A stretch of DNA of 64,000 nt from CAWCWK01 sp963842125 (GTDB taxonomy: Bacteria > Pseudomonadota > Alphaproteobacteria > Rhizobiales > CAWCWK01). Each line of letters begins with the position of its first letter. The stretch's first letter is position 1. The stretch spans positions 1,512,156-1,576,155 of the forward strand of contig CAWJFE010000001.1 in assembly GCA_963842125.1 (NCBI GenBank), written 5' to 3'. Positions 50,363 through 59,902 of this stretch are shown here, in pieces. The position numbers and the translations under genes are program-made. The notes beneath the pieces were generated by a model. It worked only from the letters and a program-made list of their open reading frames with translations. It was not told the DNA's origin and did no database searches.

Positions 50363-51841
50363 ATGCCTGAAGCTCGGAAGCCTGAACAGAATCGTCTCAC
50401 GGCACTATACCCCCATGTATTGATGATCCATGTTGCGCCGACCTCTTCAGAGAACGCGATCACAACAGTTGACGGTCAACAACGTATCAAGCGCGAAGCC
50501 CTCAGCGCGGTTGCTGGCCGTATCGAAACGATTATAGCGGTCTGGGGCGAGGCGTTCTTCGAGCGCACCGTAATACTATACGGCGCCGACGATGAGGCAC
50601 GTGGCTTCGTTGTTGATGACGGTGGATCGGTACCTATAGATGAAGGTCGCCACAAGGCAGGCATAGTGCTGCCTACCTACCTGTTCGAGGCCGGGCCTCT
50701 GAAGCGCGGTGCACGACCCCTCGTAGGCTCGGTAGAGGAGCCGTTCCAAACCGCACTGTTGGCACATTTTTGCAAGCTGGAACGCCTCGTTGCAGGTGCT
50801 CGGGATGTACTCCCCTGGGACCCGGGAGATCACGGCTCACAGAATGAAGGAGCAATAGGCCACGGTGATGACCCGAACCGCGATCGTTGGAATGCGGAGG
50901 TCGTGCTGACACGTCGTTTGCATCAGTACGACGGCTCCCTGAAGACCAGATCTGATGAGAGTGAAGATGACATCCTGAAAGCCAGGTTTCGTACCGCCAA
51001 GGAGAATGGCTCCGCGGCTCTCGCAGCAGTCTATGGCGAGGGAGATCCTCGAACGGTAGGCTACAACCTTCGACGCGAAGGACAAAAGTTGGCGCATGAC
51101 GCCAAAAAGAGGGCGATTGCCAGATCCATAATCAAAATTCCTGAGATCGGGATGCTCCTATATCAATTGGATATCTTAGCGGCCCTCGCCCACGCGGCGA
51201 ATGAAGTGAGACGAGCGCAGTTTAGCATTCGACGTACAACGGCCGAGACGCACGGTATCGGCGGGCCTCTTTCAGATTACGTCGGAACGCTTGCTCACCC
51301 TGTCGCTGACGCCCGCACCATTATACTGCGCGCCGAGCAAATAGTGAAAGCTATATCGAGAAAGACAGATGAGGGCGGGAACGATCAAATTCACGAGACG
51401 CTGCTGTCCCTCGCGCACGACTACGAAATCAATCCATATGAACTCTTCGGAACGAAGATATCCCTGTCTCCTATAGCGCTCGGGGTCGGAGCAATAGGCG
51501 CCTACAAACGTCGGGGCGTCTACCCGAACGAAGACACCATCGAAGGTGTTGTCGCGACTTATGGACTGCAAGCGATAGCAAGATCTGGCGCAGCTAAAGA
51601 TGGCAACGTACCCGAACTTGCCTTCGTAACCCAAGCGATGGGGCCGATACCTTCGGGACTTCTAAAACACGTCCAAGGAAGAGCACCAAGAATCACAGAT
51701 ATTTCTGACGACGTATTGTTCAGGAACTATAAGCCTTGCGAAAATCAAGCGAATAACGTAAAACCGAGAACTCGTAGCCTGCTCCTTCGTATGCGAGCCT
51801 TCTGGAGTTACATCTTGAGAAGCCTCGTTGGTAAACGATAG
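50363..51841 (+). CDS. Orphan 492-aa protein of unknown function, AT-richer
   Basis: I do not recognise this protein. It starts with ATG at 50363 behind AGGAGAAG. The GC content is visibly lower than in the neighbours, with many ATA, AGA and TCA codons, suggesting separate acquisition. The N-terminal part VLMIHVAPTSSENAITTVDG...VAGRIETIIAVWGEAFFERTVILYGADDEARGF is alpha/beta-like; the central part (KLAHDAKKRAIARSIIKIPEIGMLLYQLDILAALAHAANE) is helical; the C-terminus is basic (LLLRMRAFWSYILRSLVGKR). No catalytic motif is evident. As an island orphan it could be cargo or defence. Confidence 0.72.
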   Translation: MPEARKPEQNRLTALYPHVLMIHVAPTSSENAITTVDGQQRIKREALSAVAGRIETIIAVWGEAFFERTVILYGADDEARGFVVDDGGSVPIDEGRHKAGIVLPTYLFEAGPLKRGARPLVGSVEEPFQTALLAHFCKLERLVAGARDVLPWDPGDHGSQNEGAIGHGDDPNRDRWNAEVVLTRRLHQYDGSLKTRSDESEDDILKARFRTAKENGSAALAAVYGEGDPRTVGYNLRREGQKLAHDAKKRAIARSIIKIPEIGMLLYQLDILAALAHAANEVRRAQFSIRRTTAETHGIGGPLSDYVGTLAHPVADARTIILRAEQIVKAISRKTDEGGNDQIHETLLSLAHDYEINPYELFGTKISLSPIALGVGAIGAYKRRGVYPNEDTIEGVVATYGLQAIARSGAAKDGNVPELAFVTQAMGPIPSGLLKHVQGRAPRITDISDDVLFRNYKPCENQANNVKPRTRSLLLRMRAFWSYILRSLVGKR

Positions 51842-52029
51842 CTGACATAGTAGATGTGCATAAATCGACGCGGACACATTCCGCGTTAACCACGTTTGTT
51901 GCTGTCTCTTGCGCTGCGCCTCGATCCGGAGCAGCCTGTACGTATCAGAAGCCGTCCGAGCGATCGGGCGGTCGACCGGAAGCTACCAACGACCGGCCGA
52001 CCTGATCACATCCACTCACTGTACCTGAG

Positions 52030-52938
52030 ATGAACATGACTGACGTTCTTGTGGCCGACGCTCTGCGTCCGGTCAATTCGGCTGCCTGCATGGGCACCCC
52101 CACCTCCGCCATCTTCAACGAAGCCGCACCCGATCTAGTGTGCCGTGTACCGGCCTTCGACGACCTCGACCCAGACGAGGCCGCGGCGCAGTTGCGCGCG
52201 GTTGTGGCGCGCGGCGATGTTCTCCCCATCGAACTCTACAAGCGCATCCTCGCGAAGGCGATCGGTGCCGTTCATCGAGAACACGCCCCGGACGGACTGT
52301 TTCTACCGGCCCAGTCGCGCCTGGGATCGGTCCATGCGTCCCTCCAACGGCGCGACGGCGACCTCTACCAGGCGGGCGTCATCGCCGCCGTGGAGGAGCG
52401 CCCCCGCCTCATCGTTGTGCCGTCCGAGCGGATCGCGGTGGCGCGAAACGTGGCCAACCACGTCGCCCGGATGCGCGACGGCGACCGCGCCGACATCGAT
52501 CTACCGCCGGTGGGCGAGACCGCTCGCACGATCCTGCCCGACCTTGTGATGGTTGATCTGCGCGACAACACCGGCTGGATCATCGAGTTGAAGCGCGGCG
52601 GCAAGCTCGGCGCGGAGCATCAGAAATGGTTGCGATCGAACCTCGCGACGTCGAGCCTGTGCGTTCAATCGCATCTGTCAGGTCGTGACTACGCCGTCGG
52701 GTCGGGGCATGCGGCGGTCGTCGTGTTGAACGACGAGGCGGCGCTGCGCGTGCCGGACGATCAGATCATGACGCTGACGGCGTTCGATGCCCGCTTCGGC
52801 ACTCGTGCTGTCGCGATCGCAGCGGAGATCCGCCGGGTACATGCAGAGGCCATCGCGCTGCTATTGCGTCCTTTACAGGCGGCAGCCCTGGCCGAGGCCG
52901 ACGCCGCGCTGACCGCGCGCTTCGGCGCGGCACACTAG
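52030..52938 (+). CDS. PD-(D/E)XK nuclease-like protein
   Basis: A 302-aa protein. The segment ILPDLVMVDLRDNTGWIIELKRGGKLGAEHQ has the order of the PD-(D/E)XK core: an aspartate at the start of a strand (PDLV) and E-x-K on the next strand (IELKR), followed by a helix. It could be a nuclease or a nuclease-fold binding protein. ATG at 52030 or 52036. It is followed by a metallophosphoesterase gene on the same strand, with which it may act. Identification rests on the motif only. Confidence 0.62.
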   Translation: MNMTDVLVADALRPVNSAACMGTPTSAIFNEAAPDLVCRVPAFDDLDPDEAAAQLRAVVARGDVLPIELYKRILAKAIGAVHREHAPDGLFLPAQSRLGSVHASLQRRDGDLYQAGVIAAVEERPRLIVVPSERIAVARNVANHVARMRDGDRADIDLPPVGETARTILPDLVMVDLRDNTGWIIELKRGGKLGAEHQKWLRSNLATSSLCVQSHLSGRDYAVGSGHAAVVVLNDEAALRVPDDQIMTLTAFDARFGTRAVAIAAEIRRVHAEAIALLLRPLQAAALAEADAALTARFGAAH

Positions 52939-53074
52939 CCGCGCCTGGCGGGTCGCCCCAGTGCGGTCCGCACTCCTTTGCACCACACCTCTATCCTGTT
53001 CACCCGCGGGTGCCTCGCCGCCCGCCGATCCCGCGCGCCTGGGTTCCACGGCCGGCTGCGCGAAGGACCTTGCC

Positions 53075-54293
53075 ATGCACGATCTGATCAACGCCCTTGC
53101 CGTTCCCCGACGCCGCGCCGCCCTGCGGGCGGACGCCCGTCCCCGTTGGTTGGCGGCCGGTACGAGCGATGTCGCTGCCACTGTTGGTGATGCCCTGCAC
53201 GCCATGCAACGGTTCAGGCGGAAAGGTGTGCACGGCGTTCCCTCCCAAGACGTCGCCGGCTTCTGCGATGCCTTGGATCGCCTTCGGCATCACGCCGCGG
53301 CCGGCGATCCGACGGCAGAGCTGGTGCTGCAGCATGTGGCGGCGCACCCCGCGACGGCGCTGCTGATCGCGGCGGGCAGCGACGAGCGAGGCGGCTTGGC
53401 ACAGCGGTTGCCTGCGCCCGCAACGAACCCCCGTTCCGCGGACGGGATGCAGAACGGCCCGCGCGCCGATCCTCGCCGCCCCGCGCGACTGTGGGTGCTG
53501 TCGGACCTTCACGCCGACCATCACGGTTGGACCCCGCCCGATCCGCTGCCGATCTGCGACGCGGTGCTGGTCGCTGGCGACGTCGGCGAGGACCCGGTCC
53601 GGTCCGTAGAGCGCCTGGAGGACTGGTTCGGCGCCATGCAAGTACCGGTCGTGATGGTCATCGGCAATCACGAGGGCTACTGGCAGTCCTGGCACGCCCG
53701 ACTCGACGAGGCACGCGACCAGGCCGCGCGCGGCGGCGTGGTGGCGCTGCTTGAGCGCGAGATCGTCACGATCACCCTCGAGGGGTACCGCTCCCGTCCG
53801 CGTGGCCGGCACCACGTTGTGGACGGACTACCGGGTCGAAGCCTCGAGCGATGTGCGCTGCAAGCGCGTCATGGAGATCGCCGCACGCGGCATGATGGAT
53901 CACCGGCTGATCCGGCTTGGTGCCCGACCGTTCACGCCAGAGGACGCGCTGACAGAGCACGAAGCAAGCCTGCGCTGGCTCGTTCGGACCCTGGCCGACG
54001 ATCATGATGGCCCCACGGTCGTGCTGACCCACCACGCCCCGCACTCGGACTGCCTCGACCCTCGATATGAAGGCGATCCGCTCAACGGCGCATTCGCGTC
54101 CGACATGTCCGCGCTGATCGCGCGGCATCGCCCCGCCTTGTGGATCCACGGCCATGTGCATCACGCGCAGGACCACCACCCCGACGCGGACGGTGATAGG
54201 CGGCCCGGCCCGACGCGCGTGGTGTGCAATCCGCGCGGCTATCGCCACGAGGCGACCGGCTGGGATCCCAGCCTTGTCATCGAGGTCGGCTGA
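53075..54293 (+). pseudogene. Calcineurin-like metallophosphoesterase, frameshifted
   Basis: The N-terminal 130 residues are helical. Then come all metal-site motifs: LSDLHADHHG, VAGDVGEDP, GNHEGYW, THHAPH and WIHGHVHHAQ. The first three are in the frame from 53075, the last two in the next frame (to 54293). Restoring one CG in CGTCCGCGTGGCC (near 53797) joins VTITLEGYRSRPR to VAGTTLWTDYRVE without a stop. Reconstructed length about 405 aa. Family members hydrolyse phosphodiesters; substrate unknown. It is followed 55 bases later by a DUF6634-like gene. Confidence 0.78.
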
Positions 54294-54348
54294 TCCGGGC
54301 CGCCGCTTAGCAAAGCTCTCACCACCCCATGTCCATTGGAGGCCACCT

Positions 54349-54711
54349 ATGCCTATCGACACGACCCATCCCCCCTTCATCCTGCTGAGCTTTAACGACC
54401 GGGAGGTGGCTGACGAGATCGCGCGCCAAGCCGAGGTCGCGGCGGACCTCGCCCGCTACCTCGATACCGGCGGTCCCGACCCGGAAGAGCTGGCCGCGGC
54501 GCCTCGCATGGAGGCGTGGTCGCTGCTGCGCATGCCCGGTTGCCTGATCGCCACCGGCATTATCTTCGGCCACCCGCGACTTGGATCCGGTCGGCCCGGC
54601 CACACGTCTGAGATCGTTGCCCTGGCGCGGGACGGCAGCTGGGCGCGTAGTCGCAACCGCTTGTGGTGTCTGGCTGAGCCCGCGCTCCCAGCCGCGGCGG
54701 GCCAAGCCTGA
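54349..54711 (+). CDS. Small conserved protein, DUF6634-like (tentative)
   Basis: A 120-aa protein starting at ATG 54349 behind a GGAGG-type site (TGGAGGCC). The C-terminal half GHPRLGSGRPGHTSEIVALARDGSWARSRNRLW resembles the small DUF6634 proteins that I recall beside metallophosphoesterases in alphaproteobacterial islands. No enzyme motif is seen. It lies between the phosphoesterase and the AAA+/M41 gene and is probably part of the same module. Confidence 0.62.
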   Translation: MPIDTTHPPFILLSFNDREVADEIARQAEVAADLARYLDTGGPDPEELAAAPRMEAWSLLRMPGCLIATGIIFGHPRLGSGRPGHTSEIVALARDGSWARSRNRLWCLAEPALPAAAGQA

Positions 54712-54806
54712 CGACGGCGCATCGCCGCGCCAACGCGCCGACATCCATCCGCTTCCCTGCCGCCTGCACTTCACCTCCGTCATCCCTTCCTCCACAGGAC
54801 ACCCCC

Positions 54807-57193
54807 ATGCCCGCCGCTCTCGACACCACGCCCGCCCCTCGCCGACGCTCCTGATGCCGCACTCGCAGGCGACGCCCCCCGCGACCTGCCCCCGCCCGGC
54901 GTCGATGGTGGAGGCGGCCAAACGCCTGAGGCTTCCCCCGCCACGGCCGTCGCGACCATCCCGGCCGACGGAGGCAGCGACGCGGCTGCGATCGCCATCT
55001 TCGGGACAATCGTCGACCGCATCACCGGCGGCGACGGCCCAGGTGTAACGAACGCTGCCTCAACAAAGGATGCCGAGAAGGATGTTCAGGCGGAGGACCC
55101 CGATGGCCTCGGCGATGCCCTCGACGTCGCGCTCGGCCTGATCGTCCAGCGCGCCCGGTCCGACCGACATGCTAGGCTCGACGAGCTGGTTGCCGCCGCA
55201 CTCCTGGCCGACGGTTTCGCCGAAGTCGCCCGCCGTCTTGCGCGATCTCCACGCCCGCGCCGGTGTGACGCTGCTGGAGCTGCCGGACGGCGCGGACCCC
55301 GACGCGATCAAGGCGACGCTCAAGGGTGGCGTGCTCCAAGCGGACGCCCCGCCAACGAGACTGCACGATGTCGATTTCGACAAGCCCTTGTCCGACGACG
55401 CCCGCGCCCTGGTCGTGATCCGGGTCAAAAAGTCGATCTCGTTCCGTGATCCCGTCATCCTCGCCACGTCTTTGCGCGAGCTCGGCTACGGCGTCCTGGC
55501 CGTGCGCGAGGCCGACCAGGACCTGCCCGCCACCCTCGTGGAGGAGGTCGACCACCACGTCGCGCTCGCGCTGCGCCCCTGCCTGATCGAGCCGATCCTG
55601 CTGCGTGCGGTGCGCGATGCGAAGGATGCGATGGCGGGCAATCGTGCCGATCACTTCGCTGAGCGCATCGCCGCCATCGCCGGCCACGTAACGGTGGTCG
55701 ATCTGCGCACCGCCGTGGCGCGGCGACGTCCCCTCGGCCAGGTGATCGAGCGGCTGGAGACGCGGATGGCCAAGCGCCGCAAGGCGATGGCTGATGCCCC
55801 CTCCCTGGAGAAGCTGCCGGGCTATGGCGAGGTCAAGGCGATCGGTCTGGCCATCGCGGCAGACCTGCGCGCCTATGTGGCCGGTAGGCTCGGCTGGGCC
55901 GAGGTCGACCCCGGGCTGGTGCTGGCGGGCCCGCCCGGCACCGGCAAGAGCCTGTTCTGCCGCGCATTGGCCCAGTCCGCCGGCGTGCCGCTCGTCATCG
56001 GCTCGTTTGCCGCGTGGCAAGCGCACAAAACGGGGCACCTCGGTGACATGCTGTCCGCCATGCGTGCCACCTTCGCCGAGGCGCGGGCATACCGCGCCTG
56101 CGTCCTCCTCATCGATGAGCTCGACAGCGTCGGCGACCGGGCGAAGTTCCCCGACCGCCACAAGGACTACAGCACCCAAGTGGTGAACGCCCTGCTGGAA
56201 CTGCTCGACGGGGCGGAGCGCCGCGACGGCGTGTTCGTCGTCGGCGCGACGAATAACCCCGCCGACATCGACCCCGCGGTGCTTCGCTCTGGCCGGCTCG
56301 ACCGCATCGTAGAGATCGCACGACCGACGCGCGACGACCTCGTCGCCATGCTGCGCTTCCATCTCGGCGGCGAATTGAGCGATGCCGACCTGGCCGGCGC
56401 TGCCCTGCTGCTGCGCGGCGGAACAGGGGCGGACGCCGCGGCTACGGTTCGGCGCGCGCGCGGTGCAGCGCGGCGAGCGGGGCATGCGCTGACAATCGAC
56501 GACCTCGTCGTGGCGGCGGCTGACGGGCGGGCGCTGCCTACAGGCGAGGCGCGCCGGCGCATCGCGATCCACGAGGCCGCCCACGCCGTGTTGGCCCACA
56601 GGCTCGACCTCGGACGCATCAGCGGCGTCAGCCTCCATGCCGGCGGCGGTGTGATGGAACTGGAAACGGAGGACTGGGCCATCCTGACGCCGCAGCATGT
56701 CGAGGACCACATCGTGCAGCGCCTGGCTGGCCGTGCGGCGGAGATGCTTGTCTGGGGCGCGCCCAGTGCCGGTGCCGGCGGGTCAGCGACGTCGGACCTC
56801 GCGCAGGCGACGATGCTCGCGGTCAGGGCGATCGGATGCTGGGGCCTCGGAGCAGACGAGCCGATCTGGTTGGGGCGGATCGAGAGCGACCGCGAGTTCG
56901 AGTTCGCCACGGCGCGGCTTCACGCTCCGGTGCAAGCGTTGTTGAAGCGGTGCCACGAACGCGCAACCCAGATGGTCGCGGCGAACCAAGCAACGATCGA
57001 GCGCGTCGCCGACCGACTTAGTGAGGCGGGCTACCTCGACGCCGACGACATCGTAGGAGCGATCACCGCCGCGGGGGAACGGACGGCAGAAGACGGCGTG
57101 GACGCCGATCCGCCTTTGGCGGGCGCCGACATAATTCCTACGACGGATGCCACGAACGGAACGGACGCCGCGGCGTCCCCGACCCAACGCTGA
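54807..57193 (+). pseudogene. AAA+ ATPase / M41-type metalloprotease (FtsH-like, soluble), N-terminal region frameshifted
   Basis: From 55245 to 57193 one long frame has Walker A GPPGTGKS (near 55930), Walker B VLLIDELDS, sensor VVGATNNPADID, arginine finger region RSGRLDR, and a protease domain with HEAAH (His/Glu at 56570-56575) and the third zinc-ligand Asp in TSDLAQAT. This is FtsH architecture without membrane helices. The N-terminal about 145 residues (from ATG 54807) lie in two other frames; one CG lost at CCTCGCCGACG (54838) and one at CTTGCGCGATC (near 55245) restore a single frame of about 795 aa. It would unfold and degrade protein targets with ATP. A defence or regulatory role is inferred from context. 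Confidence 0.82.
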
Positions 57194-57235
57194 ACGGGGA
57201 CGAACGACCATGACCATACAACCGGTACAAGGCCC

Positions 57236-57418
57236 ATGCCTGCTCATCTCACGCCCGCAGATCCGATGGCTCCGCGCCGCCGGCGGGACGCGCTTGTCGC
57301 CGCCTGCAGCGCGGCGGAAGCGATCGACCGGGACACCGCCCACGACGACGCGTTGATGTCCCTGGACACCGTACGCGCTTTCAAGAAGGCATCTCCCCAG
57401 TCAATACGCTTCGTGTAA
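57236..57418 (+). CDS. Possible small basic protein (60 aa)
   Basis: Translation MAPRRRRDALVAACSAAEAIDRDTAHDDALMSLDTVRAFKK looks protein-like, but the start is uncertain: the ATG at 57210 with a better site is in another frame. It fills the gap between the protease gene and the convergent subtilase; nothing else is seen in 57194-57556. Confidence 0.35.
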   Translation: MPAHLTPADPMAPRRRRDALVAACSAAEAIDRDTAHDDALMSLDTVRAFKKASPQSIRFV

Positions 57419-57556
57419 GGTTTGTTATGGAACTACGCGGCCGCCATAGGCTACGGCGCATGACCCGGACTACAGTGAGATCGGTCACGCTGATTGTGAA
57501 CGCTCCATTCCCGACCGCTGAATGGTTTGCCGACACCTACCTTCGTCGCAAACTTA

Positions 57557-59902
57557 TCAGACCCGCACACGTTCGCGCAGGCGGTTGTAGATTCGCACTG
57601 CCGGTTGATGCGCCAGTTCAACGGCTACGGCGAAGCGCTGCTCGGAGATTTGCTCCGCAGCCCATCCGGACAGGCACCGCACGACAAGATGATATACATC
57701 GCCGTAGTCGAACGTGTCCCGCTTGAAGGTGATCGATGCAGTCTGCAAGGTGTTGCTGGCCCGCGCGTCGGAGCCAGGGGCGAGCGTGCACTTGAAGCGG
57801 TTCGGCAAGTTGGGGTGCGGGCCCTCTGCCCCTCTGTCGCGCTCTCGGAAGTGCTCGAACACCTCGGCCTCGTCGCAGCCGCGCAGGAGACGAAAATCCA
57901 TCTTGGTGCCGAGATAGTCTTGCCGCGTCCGCCGCACAGGCGGATCATAAGCCAGCGAAACCCGGATCGTACGGTCTCCGCCGCTTCGAAACTCTGGCGG
58001 GACGGGTATGCGATAGACCGCGAATTGGTCGGGTTCGAGCGCGTCTTCGGCATAGAGGACGACGCGGTGGTCGTCCGAATAGGCCGCGCGGAGGGGATCG
58101 ACGACGCCGTTGCCGCTTATATGGACGTGGTCCTTCGGGTCGAGATCGGCCAAGCGGCGCGTCAAGGCCTCGGGCACGACGGCCGCACCGGCGAGGAAGG
58201 CGCGCAGGAGGTTGGCCGAAGCGTTCGGCATACGGGCGAGCAGCCGGGCTGCTTTGTGCGCCAATATCGGAGCGGCAAGAGACGTGCCCTTGGCCGTCGT
58301 GAGGAATTGGCTGACGTATTCGCTATTGAGGGCGAGGATGCCCGCCGCAGGAAGGTGAGGTGCACTGCGCAGGCTTGCGGATACTGCATCGAACACCATC
58401 GTGCCGCCGACGTCCACGAAGTCGGGCTTGCGGGCGCCGCCCGCTCCGGGTCCGACCCGCGTGAAGGGCGACGGCTCGCCATGTTCCTGCGTGATCGGTC
58501 GCATGTGCGCATTACGGTCATGCCGCGCGTCCAGCCCCGCCCCTCCGGCGATCGACCCAACCGTCACGACGTTGGCGGCACCGCCTGGTTCTGCGAGGCG
58601 GTTCTCGGGCTCCAAGAGGTAGCGTGGATAAACCGTAACGGCTTCCTCCGCTGATGGACCACCACGAGGGCGTGGCGCGCGGTTCCCAGCGGACACGACA
58701 AGGAGGACGTCCAGTTCTCGGGCTAAGTCGTCGAGACCCGCCGCCCAGGGGCCGACCCGGCCGCGCGGGAGGTTAGCATTGACGTCCCCCAGCGAGATTA
58801 CAAAGATCCGGCAGCCATGCTCCGCATGCATCCGTCGGATCGTTGTGTCCATGACGCGCGGTACCGTGCGGCGCTCCGGGAACCGTCCGCGGTCATCGAC
58901 CACCTTCGCCGCGACAAGGCGTCCGGCCGGAACAGCCTGCCCGTCGTGGATTGCGCTGCGAAGATCGCCAAAGATTGCGGCACCACCAACGCTCGTGCCG
59001 TGCCCCAAAACGTCTGCCGTACCATCGATCCCGTCACTGTCGTAGCGCTCGACAATCAGCCCTTCGAGCATGGGGTGATCGTTGATCCCGCTATCGAGTA
59101 CGCCAATCACGGGGGCATCGACAGGAGGGCCGATGACGGGAGGCGCCGTCCCAAGATCGATGTCCACCATCGGGTGAGTTTCGAGATCGGGCTCGGGCGG
59201 CAGATCAAGCGACGCTATCTCGGGCACGTTCAGAAGAGGGCGTAGGCTCCGCCCGGAGGCGTCCACCCTCATCACGGTGAGCGAAGGACCAATATAGGTG
59301 TCATAGACCGCCCCATCCTGCTCAGTCAGAAAGCGCTCAATGTCGGCCGTCTTGTCCTCGCGGCGCGCTCGGGATCCGAACTCCCAGAGCTCGACGTCGA
59401 GGAGGTAGCGTTCGTCGTCCTGAAGGTCGGCGGCTTCGGTGAACCCCGCCGCCCTCAGCTTCGGCCCCAACCGATCGCGTGGTGCCAAAGCACCGATGTC
59501 GTTGATCTGCCCGACGAGGCCAGCATAGTTTGGGTTTTTCTGGTTTGGCTTCGCGAGAGGTGCGTCATAGGCACTGAGGCGCTGCGTGAACTCGGACAGA
59601 TCACCGTCGGACGAGAACAGAAGGACGGTTCGATCCTCGTCGCTCGATACGACCGTGAGGCCGAGTGCGTCCCACGTTTCCTCCTGGACATGCCCGTCCA
59701 TGCGCACGCGCAGGAGAAGGGAGGGATCGACGAATGCGGCCGGCCTTGCTCTTCTCTGCGCGGTCGCCGCCTCCTCAGCTTCCCGTCTCAGCCCGCCCCC
59801 ATGGCCTCCCGTGCGAGCGGGCGGAGCGGCTCCACCGCCTGTCTTGCGACGGGCCAGCGGCGCGCGGGCGCGAACGAGCGGAAGGTGATCGTACTGAGCC
59901 AC
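57557..59902 (-). CDS. ietS: Subtilisin-like serine protease of the IetAS system
   Basis: A 781-aa S8 peptidase without a signal peptide, so cytosolic. Catalytic triad: Asp270 in IGVLDSGIN, His301 in GHGTSVGG and Ser541 in GTSLAAPI, with the oxyanion Asn407 in SAGNR. The N-terminal 250 residues are a separate domain, and a 200-residue beta-rich region follows the protease. It starts at GTG 59902, directly after the TAG of the AAA gene. This pair is the IetA/IetS arrangement, known as an addiction module of the Agrobacterium Ti plasmid and later reported as an anti-phage system (ietAS). Confidence 0.88.
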   Translation of the reverse strand: MAQYDHLPLVRARAPLARRKTGGGAAPPARTGGHGGGLRREAEEAATAQRRARPAAFVDPSLLLRVRMDGHVQEETWDALGLTVVSSDEDRTVLLFSSDGDLSEFTQRLSAYDAPLAKPNQKNPNYAGLVGQINDIGALAPRDRLGPKLRAAGFTEAADLQDDERYLLDVELWEFGSRARREDKTADIERFLTEQDGAVYDTYIGPSLTVMRVDASGRSLRPLLNVPEIASLDLPPEPDLETHPMVDIDLGTAPPVIGPPVDAPVIGVLDSGINDHPMLEGLIVERYDSDGIDGTADVLGHGTSVGGAAIFGDLRSAIHDGQAVPAGRLVAAKVVDDRGRFPERRTVPRVMDTTIRRMHAEHGCRIFVISLGDVNANLPRGRVGPWAAGLDDLARELDVLLVVSAGNRAPRPRGGPSAEEAVTVYPRYLLEPENRLAEPGGAANVVTVGSIAGGAGLDARHDRNAHMRPITQEHGEPSPFTRVGPGAGGARKPDFVDVGGTMVFDAVSASLRSAPHLPAAGILALNSEYVSQFLTTAKGTSLAAPILAHKAARLLARMPNASANLLRAFLAGAAVVPEALTRRLADLDPKDHVHISGNGVVDPLRAAYSDDHRVVLYAEDALEPDQFAVYRIPVPPEFRSGGDRTIRVSLAYDPPVRRTRQDYLGTKMDFRLLRGCDEAEVFEHFRERDRGAEGPHPNLPNRFKCTLAPGSDARASNTLQTASITFKRDTFDYGDVYHLVVRCLSGWAAEQISEQRFAVAVELAHQPAVRIYNRLRERVRV

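Noticed and set aside
57427..58654. Plus-strand frames opposite the subtilase
   Set aside because: Shadows of the minus-strand S8 protease, whose catalytic triad is complete.
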